Shown here: one piece after another, positions 9,103-17,144 of the stretch | How positions within the stretch are numbered: the first letter of the stretch is position 1 | Layout of the letters: every line of letters begins with the position of its first letter | Source of the DNA: an uncultured Lachnospiraceae bacterium | Lineage (GTDB): Bacteria; Bacillota; Clostridia; Lachnospirales; Lachnospiraceae | Assembly: GCA_910586725.1 (NCBI GenBank) | Contig: CAJUJL010000007.1 | Location: 15,324-79,323 of the forward strand | Length of the DNA stretch: 64,000 nt | Reading direction: 5' to 3' | Notes under the pieces: generated by a model | The model's database searches: none | What the model was told of the DNA's origin: nothing | Seen by the model: only the letters and a program-made list of their open reading frames with translations | Made by a program: the position numbers and the translations under genes

Positions 9103-10044
9103 ATGAAAAAATATGGATTTGGGATAGACATTGGAGGAACTACATGCAAAATCGGTTTATTTGAAACGACGGGCACATTGGTGGAAAAGTGGGAGATTCC
9201 TACCCGAAAAGAAAATTCCGGAGAAAATATTTTGCCGGATGTGGCAGCTTTTATTGCTTCCAAAATGGTAGAAAAAGAGATCATGAAAGGTGATATTCAG
9301 GGTATTGGAATCGGCGTGCCGGGCCCCGTGACGAGTGAAGGCGTAGTCGTTCGCTGCGTGAATCTTGGATGGGACGTTATTAATGTTGCAAAGGAAATGA
9401 CAGAGCGCACCGGTTTTACGGTAAAAGTCGGCAATGACGCAAACGTAGCCGCACTTGGAGAAATGTGGCAGGGCGGCGGCAAAGGCCATTCGGATGTTGT
9501 CTTGGTAACGCTTGGAACAGGCGTTGGCGGCGGCGTGATCATCAACGGAAAAGTCGTAACCGGCAACAAAGGCGCCGGCGGTGAAATCGGTCATATTATC
9601 GTAACAGACAGAGAAACGGACTGCTGCGGATGCGGACAGAAGGGATGTCTGGAGCAGTATGCTTCCGCGACCGGAATTGTGCGTATGGCGAAAAAGAAAC
9701 TGAAAGAGTCGGAGAAAGAATCCGCGATCCGTGACTTGAATCCTCTGACGGCAAAAGATATTTTTGACGCGGCAAAAGCCGGAGACGCCCTGGCCGATGA
9801 AATTGTGGATGATATGACGAAGATCTTAGGAGAAGCGCTTGCCAATGTGGCGCGCGTTGTCAATCCCGAAGTATTTGTTATCGGAGGCGGCGTATCGAAA
9901 GCCGGAAGCATTATTACGGACAGGGTAAAAAAATATTACGATGAGAAATCGTTTAGCTCCTGCCTGGATGCGCATTTTGAACTGGCGACGCTTGGCAATG
10001 ACGCCGGAATGTACGGCTGCGTGCAGATGGTGTTAGAATCCTGA
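9103..10044 (+). CDS. glcK: ROK family glucokinase
   Basis: 313 residues. The N-terminal phosphate-binding motif is DIGGTTCKIGLF, the ATP/sugar region includes GTGVGGGVIINGKV and EIGHIIV, and the ROK zinc motif is CGCGQKGCLEQYAS. The enzyme phosphorylates glucose with ATP to glucose 6-phosphate in the cytoplasm. The length is typical of Gram-positive GlcK. AAAGGAG sits eight to nine bases before the ATG. It is monocistronic, with its own promoter and a perfect hairpin terminator. Other ROK sugar kinases look similar, so glucose specificity is by family resemblance. Confidence 0.9.
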   Translation: MKKYGFGIDIGGTTCKIGLFETTGTLVEKWEIPTRKENSGENILPDVAAFIASKMVEKEIMKGDIQGIGIGVPGPVTSEGVVVRCVNLGWDVINVAKEMTERTGFTVKVGNDANVAALGEMWQGGGKGHSDVVLVTLGTGVGGGVIINGKVVTGNKGAGGEIGHIIVTDRETDCCGCGQKGCLEQYASATGIVRMAKKKLKESEKESAIRDLNPLTAKDIFDAAKAGDALADEIVDDMTKILGEALANVARVVNPEVFVIGGGVSKAGSIITDRVKKYYDEKSFSSCLDAHFELATLGNDAGMYGCVQMVLES

Positions 10045-10095
10045 TAAAATACGGGATAAAGGGTTTGGAATCTGGAAATTTGAAAAAAGCATGGG

Positions 10096-10130
10096 AACAG
10101 CTTCTGCAAATCTTTTGCAGAAGCTGTTTT
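10096..10130 (+). terminator. Rho-independent terminator after glcK
   Basis: A perfect 15-bp stem (10096-10110 with 10114-10128), three-base loop TCT, and terminal TTTT. Confidence 0.92.
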
Positions 10131-10225
10131 AACGGAATATTTTATGAAAAATACGGAATAATTTTTATACGAATATCTGTAGTGCGCTATGGCAGGATAT
10201 TTGTATGCAAAAAAGGAGAACTGAC

Positions 10226-11164
10226 GTGGATATACAAGTGATTTTTGCCCAGATGCTCATGTTATTCGCCATGATGCTGACGGGATATTTTATCTGGAAA
10301 AAAGAATGGTTTGACGAAGCGGCGTATCAGAAATTGTCAAAAATCGTCGTAAATATTTTAAATCCGATTCTGGTCATTTATGGAGTCGTGGGAAAAGAGT
10401 CGGGCGGCGACGCAAGTCTGATCCTTCTGAATCTTGGTTTTGTGGCTCTGTTTTATATTTTACTGATTGTGACGGGACTTTTGTTTGTTCTGGCATTTCG
10501 TCCGGCAAAATCGGAACGCCGTCTGTATCGTCTGATGACGATTTTTCCAAACGTCGGATTTATGGGCATTCCGGTTATATCCGCCGTGTTTGGGCCAGAG
10601 AGCATGATCTATATTGTGCTTTATATGCTTGGATATAATCTGATTTTGTATACGTATGGTCTTGCGCTGGCAAGAAAAGCGGCCGAAGACGCCGGTTCTG
10701 TCACTGAGCAGGGCACAAGCCAGTGGAAGCGCATGATAAATCCGGGAATGATTGCTTCCGTGGCCGCGGTCGTAATTTTTCTGTTAAAGATACCGCTTCC
10801 GGCGCCGGCGGTAAATTTTTGCGATTATATGGGAAATGCGACGATTCCGCTGTCGATGCTTTTGATTGGCATGTCGATTGCCAAGGCGGATTTGAAGAAA
10901 ATTTTTTCCAATGGAATGATTTATGCCTATACGGCAGTCAAGATGCTTTTGCTTCCGGTTCTTATGGTTTTTTTGCTCCGTCCGTTTTCTGTGGAGCCTG
11001 TCATACTTGGCGTATTTATTTTGCAGATTGCCATGCCGGTTGGAAGCATTGTGACTTTGGTGGCGAAAGAAAGCGGCGCGGATGAGACGCTTTGCACGAA
11101 CGGCATTGTGCTTAGTACGTTAGCGTCCATCCTTACGATTCCGCTTGTATGTATGTTTTTATAG
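10226..11164 (+). CDS. AEC family transporter (auxin efflux carrier fold)
   Basis: 312 residues and about ten hydrophobic membrane segments in two halves. The family exports or exchanges small organic anions; the substrate here is unknown. I prefer the GTG at 10226 because AAAGGAG (10212-10218) is seven bases ahead; the ATG at 10205 lies upstream of that ribosome-binding site and would add a short charged leader. The gene converges with the DUF4317 gene, whose end lies only 15 bp away. Confidence 0.87.
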   Translation: MDIQVIFAQMLMLFAMMLTGYFIWKKEWFDEAAYQKLSKIVVNILNPILVIYGVVGKESGGDASLILLNLGFVALFYILLIVTGLLFVLAFRPAKSERRLYRLMTIFPNVGFMGIPVISAVFGPESMIYIVLYMLGYNLILYTYGLALARKAAEDAGSVTEQGTSQWKRMINPGMIASVAAVVIFLLKIPLPAPAVNFCDYMGNATIPLSMLLIGMSIAKADLKKIFSNGMIYAYTAVKMLLLPVLMVFLLRPFSVEPVILGVFILQIAMPVGSIVTLVAKESGADETLCTNGIVLSTLASILTIPLVCMFL

Positions 11165-11179
11165 GCCGCGGACAGGAAG

Positions 11180-12442
11180 TCAGACGGTGGTATGGACGCC
11201 GTTGATTGCGGCGTGTTCGTTCTCTTCCATTGGAATGACCAGGCATTTTTGGCCCTGAATCATCTGGGAGTGAATTTGTGCGGCTTTTTCCGGTTTGACG
11301 CGCAGAATCACGTCATAAGTTTTGGGCGCGTCAGGAGCGTTTTCTTCTTCTGACAGTCCGGCAAGCATTCGGGCGTCTTTTAATTCCTGTTCCAGTACGC
11401 CTACTTTTTTGACAAGCTCTTTTTTCTGTTTTTTTCGGTTTCCGTCTTCCGCAGCTTTTGCGTCTACCAGATGTGTCAGAATGGGCGCGTCGTCTTTAAA
11501 TTCTTCCCGATAAGCTTTTTCTATGACATCGGCCTGGGTCTGCGGAATATCAGCGCCGGCGAGTATTTCACCAATCGTATCTCCGGTTAAAAGGACGGGG
11601 TCTTTTGTCTCTTCCGTTTCTTCCGACTCCTGTTCGGCAGCCAGATCAGACAGCTCGTTTTGTATTTCGCAAAAAGTTTCGTGAGATGATTCCGCATCCC
11701 CGCCGTAAGCTTTTTCGATGATAGAGGCAAACGCCATCTTCTGCTCTGCCGCGGTGCGTTTTGCAATGCAGCCCAGTGCGCCTTCTATTAGCTCCGTATG
11801 CGGTTCCTTTGGGTTTTTGTGGTATGTCATAACAGAGTGGATGTCGGCGCTTCTGTCGGTAAAGGCAGGGAAGAGAAAGCCGCTGTCCGGCGGGCATACA
11901 ATCCAGTCGCGGATTCTTGGCCCTATGCGGTTTTCATCTTCCCGATAACCCAATCCGGGTTTGCTTAAGCTGACAGGGCAAATGGCACAGAGCAGATATT
12001 CATACACTTCTTCCGACTCATCCAGCTTGCTGTTGTCGCTTGTTTTTGTAATGACGTCATATGCGTCATGAAAGACCAGAATCAGATAATTGCCGGCAAA
12101 TTCATAATTGTCGATAATCAAATCATAAAAACGTTCCAGCAGTTCTTCGTTTTGCAGCGCGCTGATTCTTAAAGCAGTCAGGAAATGTTGTCTGCCGCCG
12201 ACCGCTTCCTCCTCCAATGGGAATTCCAGCTCCAAAAGGTTATTGCCTACGGAACCGGAAAGCGTTTTCTTGGCAATTTCCAGATATTTGTAAAATTCCT
12301 CATCTTCCAGATTTAAAAATGTTTCTTCCAGTTTTACGACGCGATTTCGTTCTCCGTCCACATAACAGCCGCACATTCGGGTAATGGTGCAGGTTTCTTT
12401 TTTCAGACGGCGTTTGATTTCAAGGACGTCTTTTCTGTTCAT
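11180..12442 (-). CDS. DUF4317 family protein
   Basis: 420 residues. The N-terminus MNRKDVLEIKRRLKKE followed by TRMCGCYVDG is what I know from the DUF4317 family of Lachnospiraceae, whose function is unknown. There is no signal peptide or membrane segment. The C-terminal third has an acidic glutamate-rich stretch and a lysine-rich helix. The frame runs further upstream, but those residues are low-complexity and cross the promoter; GAGGTGG just before ATG 12442 and a consensus promoter support this start. It is transcribed divergently from the lipoprotein gene. Confidence 0.85.
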   Translation of the reverse strand: MNRKDVLEIKRRLKKETCTITRMCGCYVDGERNRVVKLEETFLNLEDEEFYKYLEIAKKTLSGSVGNNLLELEFPLEEEAVGGRQHFLTALRISALQNEELLERFYDLIIDNYEFAGNYLILVFHDAYDVITKTSDNSKLDESEEVYEYLLCAICPVSLSKPGLGYREDENRIGPRIRDWIVCPPDSGFLFPAFTDRSADIHSVMTYHKNPKEPHTELIEGALGCIAKRTAAEQKMAFASIIEKAYGGDAESSHETFCEIQNELSDLAAEQESEETEETKDPVLLTGDTIGEILAGADIPQTQADVIEKAYREEFKDDAPILTHLVDAKAAEDGNRKKQKKELVKKVGVLEQELKDARMLAGLSEEENAPDAPKTYDVILRVKPEKAAQIHSQMIQGQKCLVIPMEENEHAAINGVHTTV

Positions 12443-12476
12443 TGGCATCCACCTCGTTTTCTTGATTTTTGAAAAT

Positions 12477-12505
12477 ATTATATAGAAAAAGAAGAAAAAT
12501 GGCAA
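12477..12505 (-). promoter_or_regulatory. Sigma-A promoter of the DUF4317 gene
   Basis: On the minus strand TTGCCA (12505-12500) and TATAAT (12482-12477) are 17 bp apart. It partly overlaps the divergent lipoprotein promoter region. Confidence 0.75.
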
Positions 12506-12511
12506 GTTATG

Positions 12512-12520
12512 TGCTATACT
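12512..12520 (+). promoter_or_regulatory. Extended -10 promoter of the lipoprotein gene
   Basis: TGCTATACT forms an extended -10 element; no good -35 box is visible 17 bp upstream. The hexamer continues as TATACTGAAT, as in two other promoters of the window. Confidence 0.5.
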
Positions 12521-12584
12521 GAATAAAAGCCATTTCTCCGCAGCATAATAGGAAATAAAATCATTTATGAAGGAGATTTTGGAA

Positions 12585-13403
12585 ATGAAGAAGAATATAT
12601 TTTTATTGCTTCTTACAATAGGTACAGCAATGGCGCTTTTTGGCTGCGGTCGCAACAATCAGGATCATGCAGAGCAAAAGGGGACAGATGCCGTCGGAAC
12701 AGAAAATCATGCCGTTTCTGACGTCACGGGGACGGAATCGGCTGCAGATACGGAAAATACGAGCCAGCTAAAGCTTGGCACGGCAGTGGAGATTCCGGAA
12801 AGCTTTGAAGGGGAGCTTGCGGAAACGGACGCCCATGAATCTCTGGAGAGAGCGATTGCAAAGTATTGCAATGTGGTGGAAGAAGATTATTTTAATGTGC
12901 GTTATTATTACAATTATGTAGATTTAAACGGAGACAGTAATGATGAGATTCTTGCTTTGGTCCTGGGGCACAATATCAAGGGGATAGATGGAAATGTGCT
13001 GCTCTGGCTGGATGAATCAGACGAAGATAAGATTTCTGACGCGTCTGTAAAACAGGCGTTTCGCCAGATTGGCGTCCCGGTATACGTAAGCAATCATATG
13101 ACGCAGGGATACCGGGATTTGATTATTGCCGACATTCGGAATACGACGGATGATGCCGTGACGGAAGCAGGAACGGACAATGTGGTATCAGACGGCGCAA
13201 CTGGGGAAGGCGATGGGCTTATGAATTCTGTGGATCAGACCTATAAACTTTTGACCTGGAACGGCGATCAATACCAAACGTTACAGGAAGGCAAAGTTTT
13301 GTATCATTTGGAAGGATATGAGGGAAGCGCTATATTAACCAATAATATAGAGAGCGACTGGATCAACGACAATTATCATGTCCTGGGAGAAGCCATGAGA
13401 TAA
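12585..13403 (+). CDS. Predicted lipoprotein of unknown function
   Basis: 272 residues from ATG 12585, which has AAGGAG nine bases upstream; the ATG at 12567 would put that site inside the gene. The N-terminus is a lipoprotein signal peptide with the lipobox LFGC about residue 21, followed by a polar linker rich in threonine, glutamate and alanine. The remaining domain starts near an EEDYFNVRYYYNYVDLNGD motif, which resembles a calcium-binding-like aspartate turn. I do not recognise the family. It lies 22 bp ahead of the PPK2 gene, so it may be cotranscribed with it. Confidence 0.75.
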   Translation: MKKNIFLLLLTIGTAMALFGCGRNNQDHAEQKGTDAVGTENHAVSDVTGTESAADTENTSQLKLGTAVEIPESFEGELAETDAHESLERAIAKYCNVVEEDYFNVRYYYNYVDLNGDSNDEILALVLGHNIKGIDGNVLLWLDESDEDKISDASVKQAFRQIGVPVYVSNHMTQGYRDLIIADIRNTTDDAVTEAGTDNVVSDGATGEGDGLMNSVDQTYKLLTWNGDQYQTLQEGKVLYHLEGYEGSAILTNNIESDWINDNYHVLGEAMR

Positions 13404-13425
13404 AAAAGAGGAAGGGGAGGATTTT

Positions 13426-14898
13426 TTGCTTAAAAATTATGAAATTCGAAAGTACCAGATACCCGAAGACGAGATCCGGGCGCTGGTCAAAGAAAAACGG
13501 GAAATTCTGGTCAGACAGCAGCAGCAGCTCAAAGAGCATAAGCTTCCGGTGTACGTTTTGACAGAGGGCTGGGGAGCCGCCGGAAAAGGTACGCTGATTG
13601 GAAATTTAATCAAAGATCTGGATCCAAGGTTTTTTCATGTAATTCATATGGGGCCGCCAAATGAAAACGAAACAAGGAAGCCTTTTTTGTGGCGTTATAT
13701 GGAGACAATTCCGGAGGCCGGAAAATTCGTATTTTTAAATTCCGGATGGCTGGACGAGACGGCGGAGGACTGGATGTGCGATCGGATTGGAGAAGAGGAG
13801 CTGGAAAAAAGGCTGCGGCAGATCGGCACGTTTGAGCGGCAGTTAAAGGACAACGGCTATCTTGTCGTAAAACTATTTTTGCATATTCCCAAACAGGAAC
13901 AAAAGCAGCGCCTTTTGAAGCTGAAAGAAAAGAAAGACACCGAATGGCGCGTGGCTGACAAAGATATTCTCCAAATCAAAAAACGTGAGAAATATGAAAA
14001 GATATATGACAGAATCTTAGAAGCGACCAATACCGGGTACGTTCCGTGGAACGTCATAGACGCCGTCGATAAAAAACAGGCTTTGCTGCAGACGCTGCAT
14101 CTTCTGACCAACCAGATCAGTCAGGCAATTGAAAACAAAAGAATCCTGCCTGAAATTCTGCATAAGGATTATCCGCTGTTAAAGATGCCGGAGCTGTCTG
14201 AAGTGCCTTTAAATCAGCAAATGACAAAAGCAGAATACGAGGTTCGGTTAAAAGAGCTGCAAAAACGTCTCAAAAAGCTGCACAATAAAATTTACCGGAA
14301 GCGGATTCCGATTGTCATTGCCTATGAGGGCTGGGACGCCGCCGGAAAAGGCGGAAACATCAAACGTCTGACAAGCGCGTTAGATCCCAGAGGATTTGAG
14401 GTGCATCCCATTGCATCGCCGGAGCCTCATGAAAAAGCAAGGCATTATCTGTGGCGTTTTTACCACAGGCTGCCAAAAGACGGCCATATCGCCATTTTTG
14501 ACCGTACCTGGTACGGCAGGGTCATGGTGGAGCGGATTGAGGGATTTTGCTCGGAAAATGACTGGAAGCGCGCGTACAATGAAATCAACGAATTTGAAAA
14601 AGAACTGACCGATTGGGGCGCGATTGTCATCAAATTCTGGGTCCACATCGATCAGGACACGCAGCTTGCCCGTTTTACCGAGCGGCAGAATACGCCCGAA
14701 AAGCAATGGAAGATTACCGATGAGGACTGGAGAAACCGAAAGAAGTGGGACGCATATGAAGCGGCCGTTGACGAGATGATTGCAAAGACTTCGACGGAAA
14801 ATGCGCCGTGGTTTATCATTCAGTCCAACAACAAATATTACGCAAGGCTTCAGGCAATACAGATTGTCATTGATGAAATAGAAAAGAGGATTTTATGA
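13426..14898 (+). CDS. pap: Polyphosphate:AMP phosphotransferase (two PPK2 domains)
   Basis: 490 residues made of two tandem PPK2 domains. Each has a Walker A: GWGAAGKGT near residue 47 and GWDAAGKGGN near 303. The second copy keeps the full WYGR lid motif (FDRTWYGRVMVERIEG), while the first is degenerate there (FLNSGWLDETAED). This is the layout of PAP enzymes, which use polyphosphate to convert AMP to ADP, with the C-terminal half active. Translation starts at TTG 13426 behind AGGGGAGG. The stop overlaps thiT by four bases. Confidence 0.88.
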   Translation: MLKNYEIRKYQIPEDEIRALVKEKREILVRQQQQLKEHKLPVYVLTEGWGAAGKGTLIGNLIKDLDPRFFHVIHMGPPNENETRKPFLWRYMETIPEAGKFVFLNSGWLDETAEDWMCDRIGEEELEKRLRQIGTFERQLKDNGYLVVKLFLHIPKQEQKQRLLKLKEKKDTEWRVADKDILQIKKREKYEKIYDRILEATNTGYVPWNVIDAVDKKQALLQTLHLLTNQISQAIENKRILPEILHKDYPLLKMPELSEVPLNQQMTKAEYEVRLKELQKRLKKLHNKIYRKRIPIVIAYEGWDAAGKGGNIKRLTSALDPRGFEVHPIASPEPHEKARHYLWRFYHRLPKDGHIAIFDRTWYGRVMVERIEGFCSENDWKRAYNEINEFEKELTDWGAIVIKFWVHIDQDTQLARFTERQNTPEKQWKITDEDWRNRKKWDAYEAAVDEMIAKTSTENAPWFIIQSNNKYYARLQAIQIVIDEIEKRIL

Positions 14899-15437
14899 GA
14901 AAGACTTCTACGAAACAGTTGGTTTACGCGGCGGCGGCAATTGCCCTTGCCATGGCGGCTTCGCTGATTAAGCTTTTTGAAATGCCGATGGGAGGCTCCG
15001 TTACGCTGCTTAGCATGCTGTTTGTAGTCCTGATCGGCTACTGGTACGGACCTGCGACAGGCATAGCGGCGGGCGTTGCGTACGGCGTCTTGCAGTTTAT
15101 CATCGAGCCGTATGTATTTTCCATTCCGCAGGTGTTGGTCGATTACCCGCTTGCGTTTGGCGCGCTTGGGCTTTCAGGGCTTTTCCGAAACAAAAAAGGC
15201 GGTCTTACGGCAGGGTATTTGGTCGGCGTGGCCGGCAGATGCTTTTTTTCATTTTTGTCCGGATGGATTTTCTTTGGTACATATGCGGCCGGTTATGGCA
15301 TAAGCGCGCCGGTATATTCCTTTTTGTATAACGCGTCTTACCTGGGCGCGGAGGCGGTTCTTACCGTTTTGATTGTGAATCTTCCTCCGGTCAGAAAAGC
15401 TTTGCTGCACATTAAGGATATGGCCGTATCCTCCTGA
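14895..15437 (+). CDS. thiT: Energy-coupled thiamine transporter ThiT (ECF S component)
   Basis: 180 residues, about six membrane helices, the length of ThiT. The segment GYWYGPATGIAAGVAYG and the downstream FIIEPY and HyGxxxxG-like YPLAFGALGLSG region match the family. ThiT binds thiamine outside the membrane and works with the shared ECF ATPases and T protein encoded elsewhere. No TPP riboswitch precedes it, because it starts inside the end of pap by an ATGA overlap; it should be expressed with pap. Confidence 0.9.
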   Translation: MRKTSTKQLVYAAAAIALAMAASLIKLFEMPMGGSVTLLSMLFVVLIGYWYGPATGIAAGVAYGVLQFIIEPYVFSIPQVLVDYPLAFGALGLSGLFRNKKGGLTAGYLVGVAGRCFFSFLSGWIFFGTYAAGYGISAPVYSFLYNASYLGAEAVLTVLIVNLPPVRKALLHIKDMAVSS

Positions 15438-15451
15438 TGGCGCGGCATACG

Positions 15452-15499
15452 AAAATCCGGCCCATATCGCGCGTTTCTGGCGCGGGGCCGGATTTTTCC
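15452..15499 (+). terminator. Rho-independent terminator after thiT
   Basis: A perfect 12-bp stem (15452-15463 with 15485-15496) rich in GGCC, with a further CGCGC/GCGCG hairpin in the loop, then a T run. It may also stop minus-strand transcripts of the small ORF to its right. Confidence 0.88.
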
Positions 15500-15522
15500 G
15501 TTTCTTTCGAAAAGCAAGATTA

Positions 15523-15717
15523 TCAGTTTCCTTTGCTGCTTAAGGGATTGCTTCTTCCCTCAAAAAATGGGCTGTTGTCCGGAATGGGCTTATCTGCTTT
15601 ATTGTACAGGCTTTGCTGTCTGAGCGCGTCCGGAGACGGCGGGGCCTCCTTTTTTCTGTGAACGTCGGAATGCTGCCTGTGGCAGTTGGAGTCTGCGCAT
15701 TTTCTTGGATCTTCCAT
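15523..15717 (-). CDS. Small hydrophilic ORF behind a sigma-G-like promoter
   Basis: 64 residues, highly polar, with no signal peptide or membrane segment. It has two cysteines and several histidines near the N-terminus (CADSNCHRQHSDVH) and a proline/serine-rich rest. The start has an ideal AAGGAGG five bases upstream (15729-15723), and a near-perfect sigma-G promoter lies just ahead of that. I do not recognise the family; the combination suggests a small forespore protein. Competing minus-strand and plus-strand frames here lack such signals. The rest of the thiT to antitoxin gap (15438-15931) holds only the thiT terminator and AT-rich DNA. Confidence 0.6.
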   Translation of the reverse strand: MEDPRKCADSNCHRQHSDVHRKKEAPPSPDALRQQSLYNKADKPIPDNSPFFEGRSNPLSSKGN

Positions 15718-15742
15718 AAGGGCCTCCTTGTTGTGTTTTTGT

Positions 15743-15772
15743 TAGTATGTCGCGTTTTATTGATTTTTATGC
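15743..15772 (-). promoter_or_regulatory. Sigma-G-like promoter of the 64-residue ORF
   Basis: On the minus strand GCATA (15772-15768) and CATACTA (15749-15743) are 18 bp apart, a full match to the sigma-G consensus (GHATR, CATWHTA). The predicted leader is only about 18 bases and contains the AAGGAGG site. Confidence 0.65.
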
Positions 15773-15931
15773 GCATGGCGTTTACGAGGGAGGGATAAGG
15801 CGGGATCCGTATTTGGAGTTGCATCTGTTTGTTTTTCATTGAGAACTATGGAGATATATGCTAATATAATGAAACATATCATGTAGGATAGAATTTTTAA
15901 AAGAAAGAGATTTACAGAAAGGATAGACTTT

Positions 15932-16219
15932 ATGGCATTTGTAGATGTAAATATTAAAGTGCCGATGGAAATGGCGGTTTATGTAAAACCATCCGGCAAA
16001 GTGAATGAACTGGAAAGAAATGCGTTGTTATTATATCCCTATATTTTGAAACAGACGATTTCTCATGGCCGCGCGGCTGAAATATTAGGGATACGTAAAA
16101 ATGAATTGATTGATATTTATGACAAACTGGGCTTTTCTTATTTGGATTTCTCAATAGACGATCTGGACGCGGAATTGGAAGCATACAGGAATGTGAAAGA
16201 AAAAGGTGAAATAGCATGA
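15932..16219 (+). CDS. UPF0175 family antitoxin-like protein
   Basis: 95 residues. A central helix-turn-helix (SHGRAAEILGIRKNELIDIYDKLG, roughly residues 46-69) matches the UPF0175 family, which is usually paired with PIN-domain toxins and thought to act as antitoxin and autorepressor. GAAAGGATAGACTTT precedes the ATG. Its stop overlaps the PIN gene by four bases (ATGA), the usual coupling of a toxin-antitoxin pair. Confidence 0.78.
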   Translation: MAFVDVNIKVPMEMAVYVKPSGKVNELERNALLLYPYILKQTISHGRAAEILGIRKNELIDIYDKLGFSYLDFSIDDLDAELEAYRNVKEKGEIA

Positions 16220-16707
16220 TTGTTGTGTCAGATACTACGCCAATTATTTCTCTGTTGAAAATTAACAGACTTGATTTACTGGAAAAGGCATTTGGAGAGG
16301 TTCTGATTCCAAATGCTGTGTATGAGGAGCTTACAGCCGATAAACGATTCGCTGAGGAAGCAAAATTGATCCAGAACGCTTCTTATATAAAGAATGTTTT
16401 AGTATTGAATCCGGAAGCAGTCAGAATTTTAAAGATGGCAACAGGGCTGGATCAGGGAGAAAGTGAAGCGATTGTGCTTGCGGACGAGAAAAAGGCAGAT
16501 ATTTTGCTGATGGATGAAGCAAAGGGAAGAACAATTTCCGGACAGATGGGGATTACAATAATGGGAACAATTGGACTTCTGATGTCTTCTTATGAGGATA
16601 AGCTGCTGTCATCTGACGAAGTAAGAAAATGTATCGACGGCCTGCAAAGCTCAGGCAGACATATAGGTGAGAGACATTATCAGATGTTGTTAAACAGACT
16701 GCAATAA
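16216..16707 (+). CDS. PIN-domain (DUF3368-type) toxin-like ribonuclease
   Basis: 163 residues. The PIN fold is indicated by the N-terminal VSDTTPIISL with the first acidic residue, GLDQGESEAIVLA with the central glutamate, and ILLMDEAKGR with the next acid. Proteins of the DUF3368 group are taken to be Mg-dependent RNases in toxin-antitoxin modules; the RNA target is unknown. It is coupled to the UPF0175 gene and followed by a strong terminator. Confidence 0.8.
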   Translation: MIVVSDTTPIISLLKINRLDLLEKAFGEVLIPNAVYEELTADKRFAEEAKLIQNASYIKNVLVLNPEAVRILKMATGLDQGESEAIVLADEKKADILLMDEAKGRTISGQMGITIMGTIGLLMSSYEDKLLSSDEVRKCIDGLQSSGRHIGERHYQMLLNRLQ

Positions 16708-16743
16708 AAAACGATGGCTTCTGGAAATAGCCATCGTTTTTTT
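16706..16743 (+). terminator. Rho-independent terminator after the toxin-antitoxin pair
   Basis: Stem AAAACGATGGCT / AGCCATCGTTTT (16708-16719 with 16729-16740), nine-base loop, seven T residues. Confidence 0.92.
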
Positions 16744-16805
16744 ATGTTAAAAATCAGTCGGAAAAACAGGGTGAAAAATTCTCATAAAAAATACAAAAAA
16801 CCCAA

Positions 16806-16834
16806 TTGACAAATCTTCCCATTTGTAATATACT
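16806..16834 (+). promoter_or_regulatory. Sigma-A promoter of the fatty-acid operon
   Basis: TTGACA (16806-16811) and TATACT (16829-16834), 17-bp spacer. FabT-like boxes begin inside the -10 element and run downstream, a layout suited to repression. Confidence 0.85.
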
Positions 16835-16880
16835 TTGCCCATCAAATAATTTGACTATCAAACTATTTGACAATCAAACT
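16832..16880 (+). promoter_or_regulatory. Three phased FabT-like operator boxes
   Basis: Three 17-bp imperfect palindromes begin at 16832, 16848 and 16864, each sharing one base with the next, so the period is exactly 16 bp. Each is of the type TTTG-N4/5-TCAAA and resembles the FabT box of streptococci and lactococci (ANTTTGATTATCAAATT). By eye the middle box matches best (15 of 17). They overlap the -10 and the transcription start. The likely ligand is the MarR protein encoded at the end of the same operon. Confidence 0.7.
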
Positions 16881-16909
16881 AAAAACGAAAATTCAAAAGG
16901 AGAATTTAT

Positions 16910-17143
16910 ATGTTGGAAAAATTAAAAGAAATCATTGCGGAGCAGCTTGGAATCGGCGAGGATGAAGTAAAAGCGGAAAGTAATTTCAAAGACGATCTCG
17001 GAGCGGATTCTTTGGATTTGTTTGAGCTTGTGATGAGTCTGGAAGAGGAATACGAAGTGGAAATTCCGTCTGAGGATTTAGAGAAAATTGCAACGGTAAA
17101 CGACGTTATGGAATATTTGAAAGCAAAAGGTGTGGAAGTTTAA
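16910..17143 (+). CDS. acpP: Acyl carrier protein
   Basis: 77 residues, acidic, with the phosphopantetheine attachment motif GADSLDLFEL (serine about 37). It carries growing acyl chains for the enzymes encoded downstream. AAAGGAG lies about eight bases before the ATG. It is the first gene of the fatty-acid operon; fabK starts one base after its stop. Confidence 0.97.
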   Translation: MLEKLKEIIAEQLGIGEDEVKAESNFKDDLGADSLDLFELVMSLEEEYEVEIPSEDLEKIATVNDVMEYLKAKGVEV

Positions 17144-17144
17144 G

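Noticed and set aside
14850..14895. TPP riboswitch ahead of thiT
   Set aside because: thiT overlaps the coding end of pap, and I saw no THI-box sequence upstream.
15540..15839. A 99-residue minus-strand frame overlapping the 64-residue ORF
   Set aside because: It has no ribosome-binding site and runs through the sigma-G promoter, while the shorter frame has all the signals.
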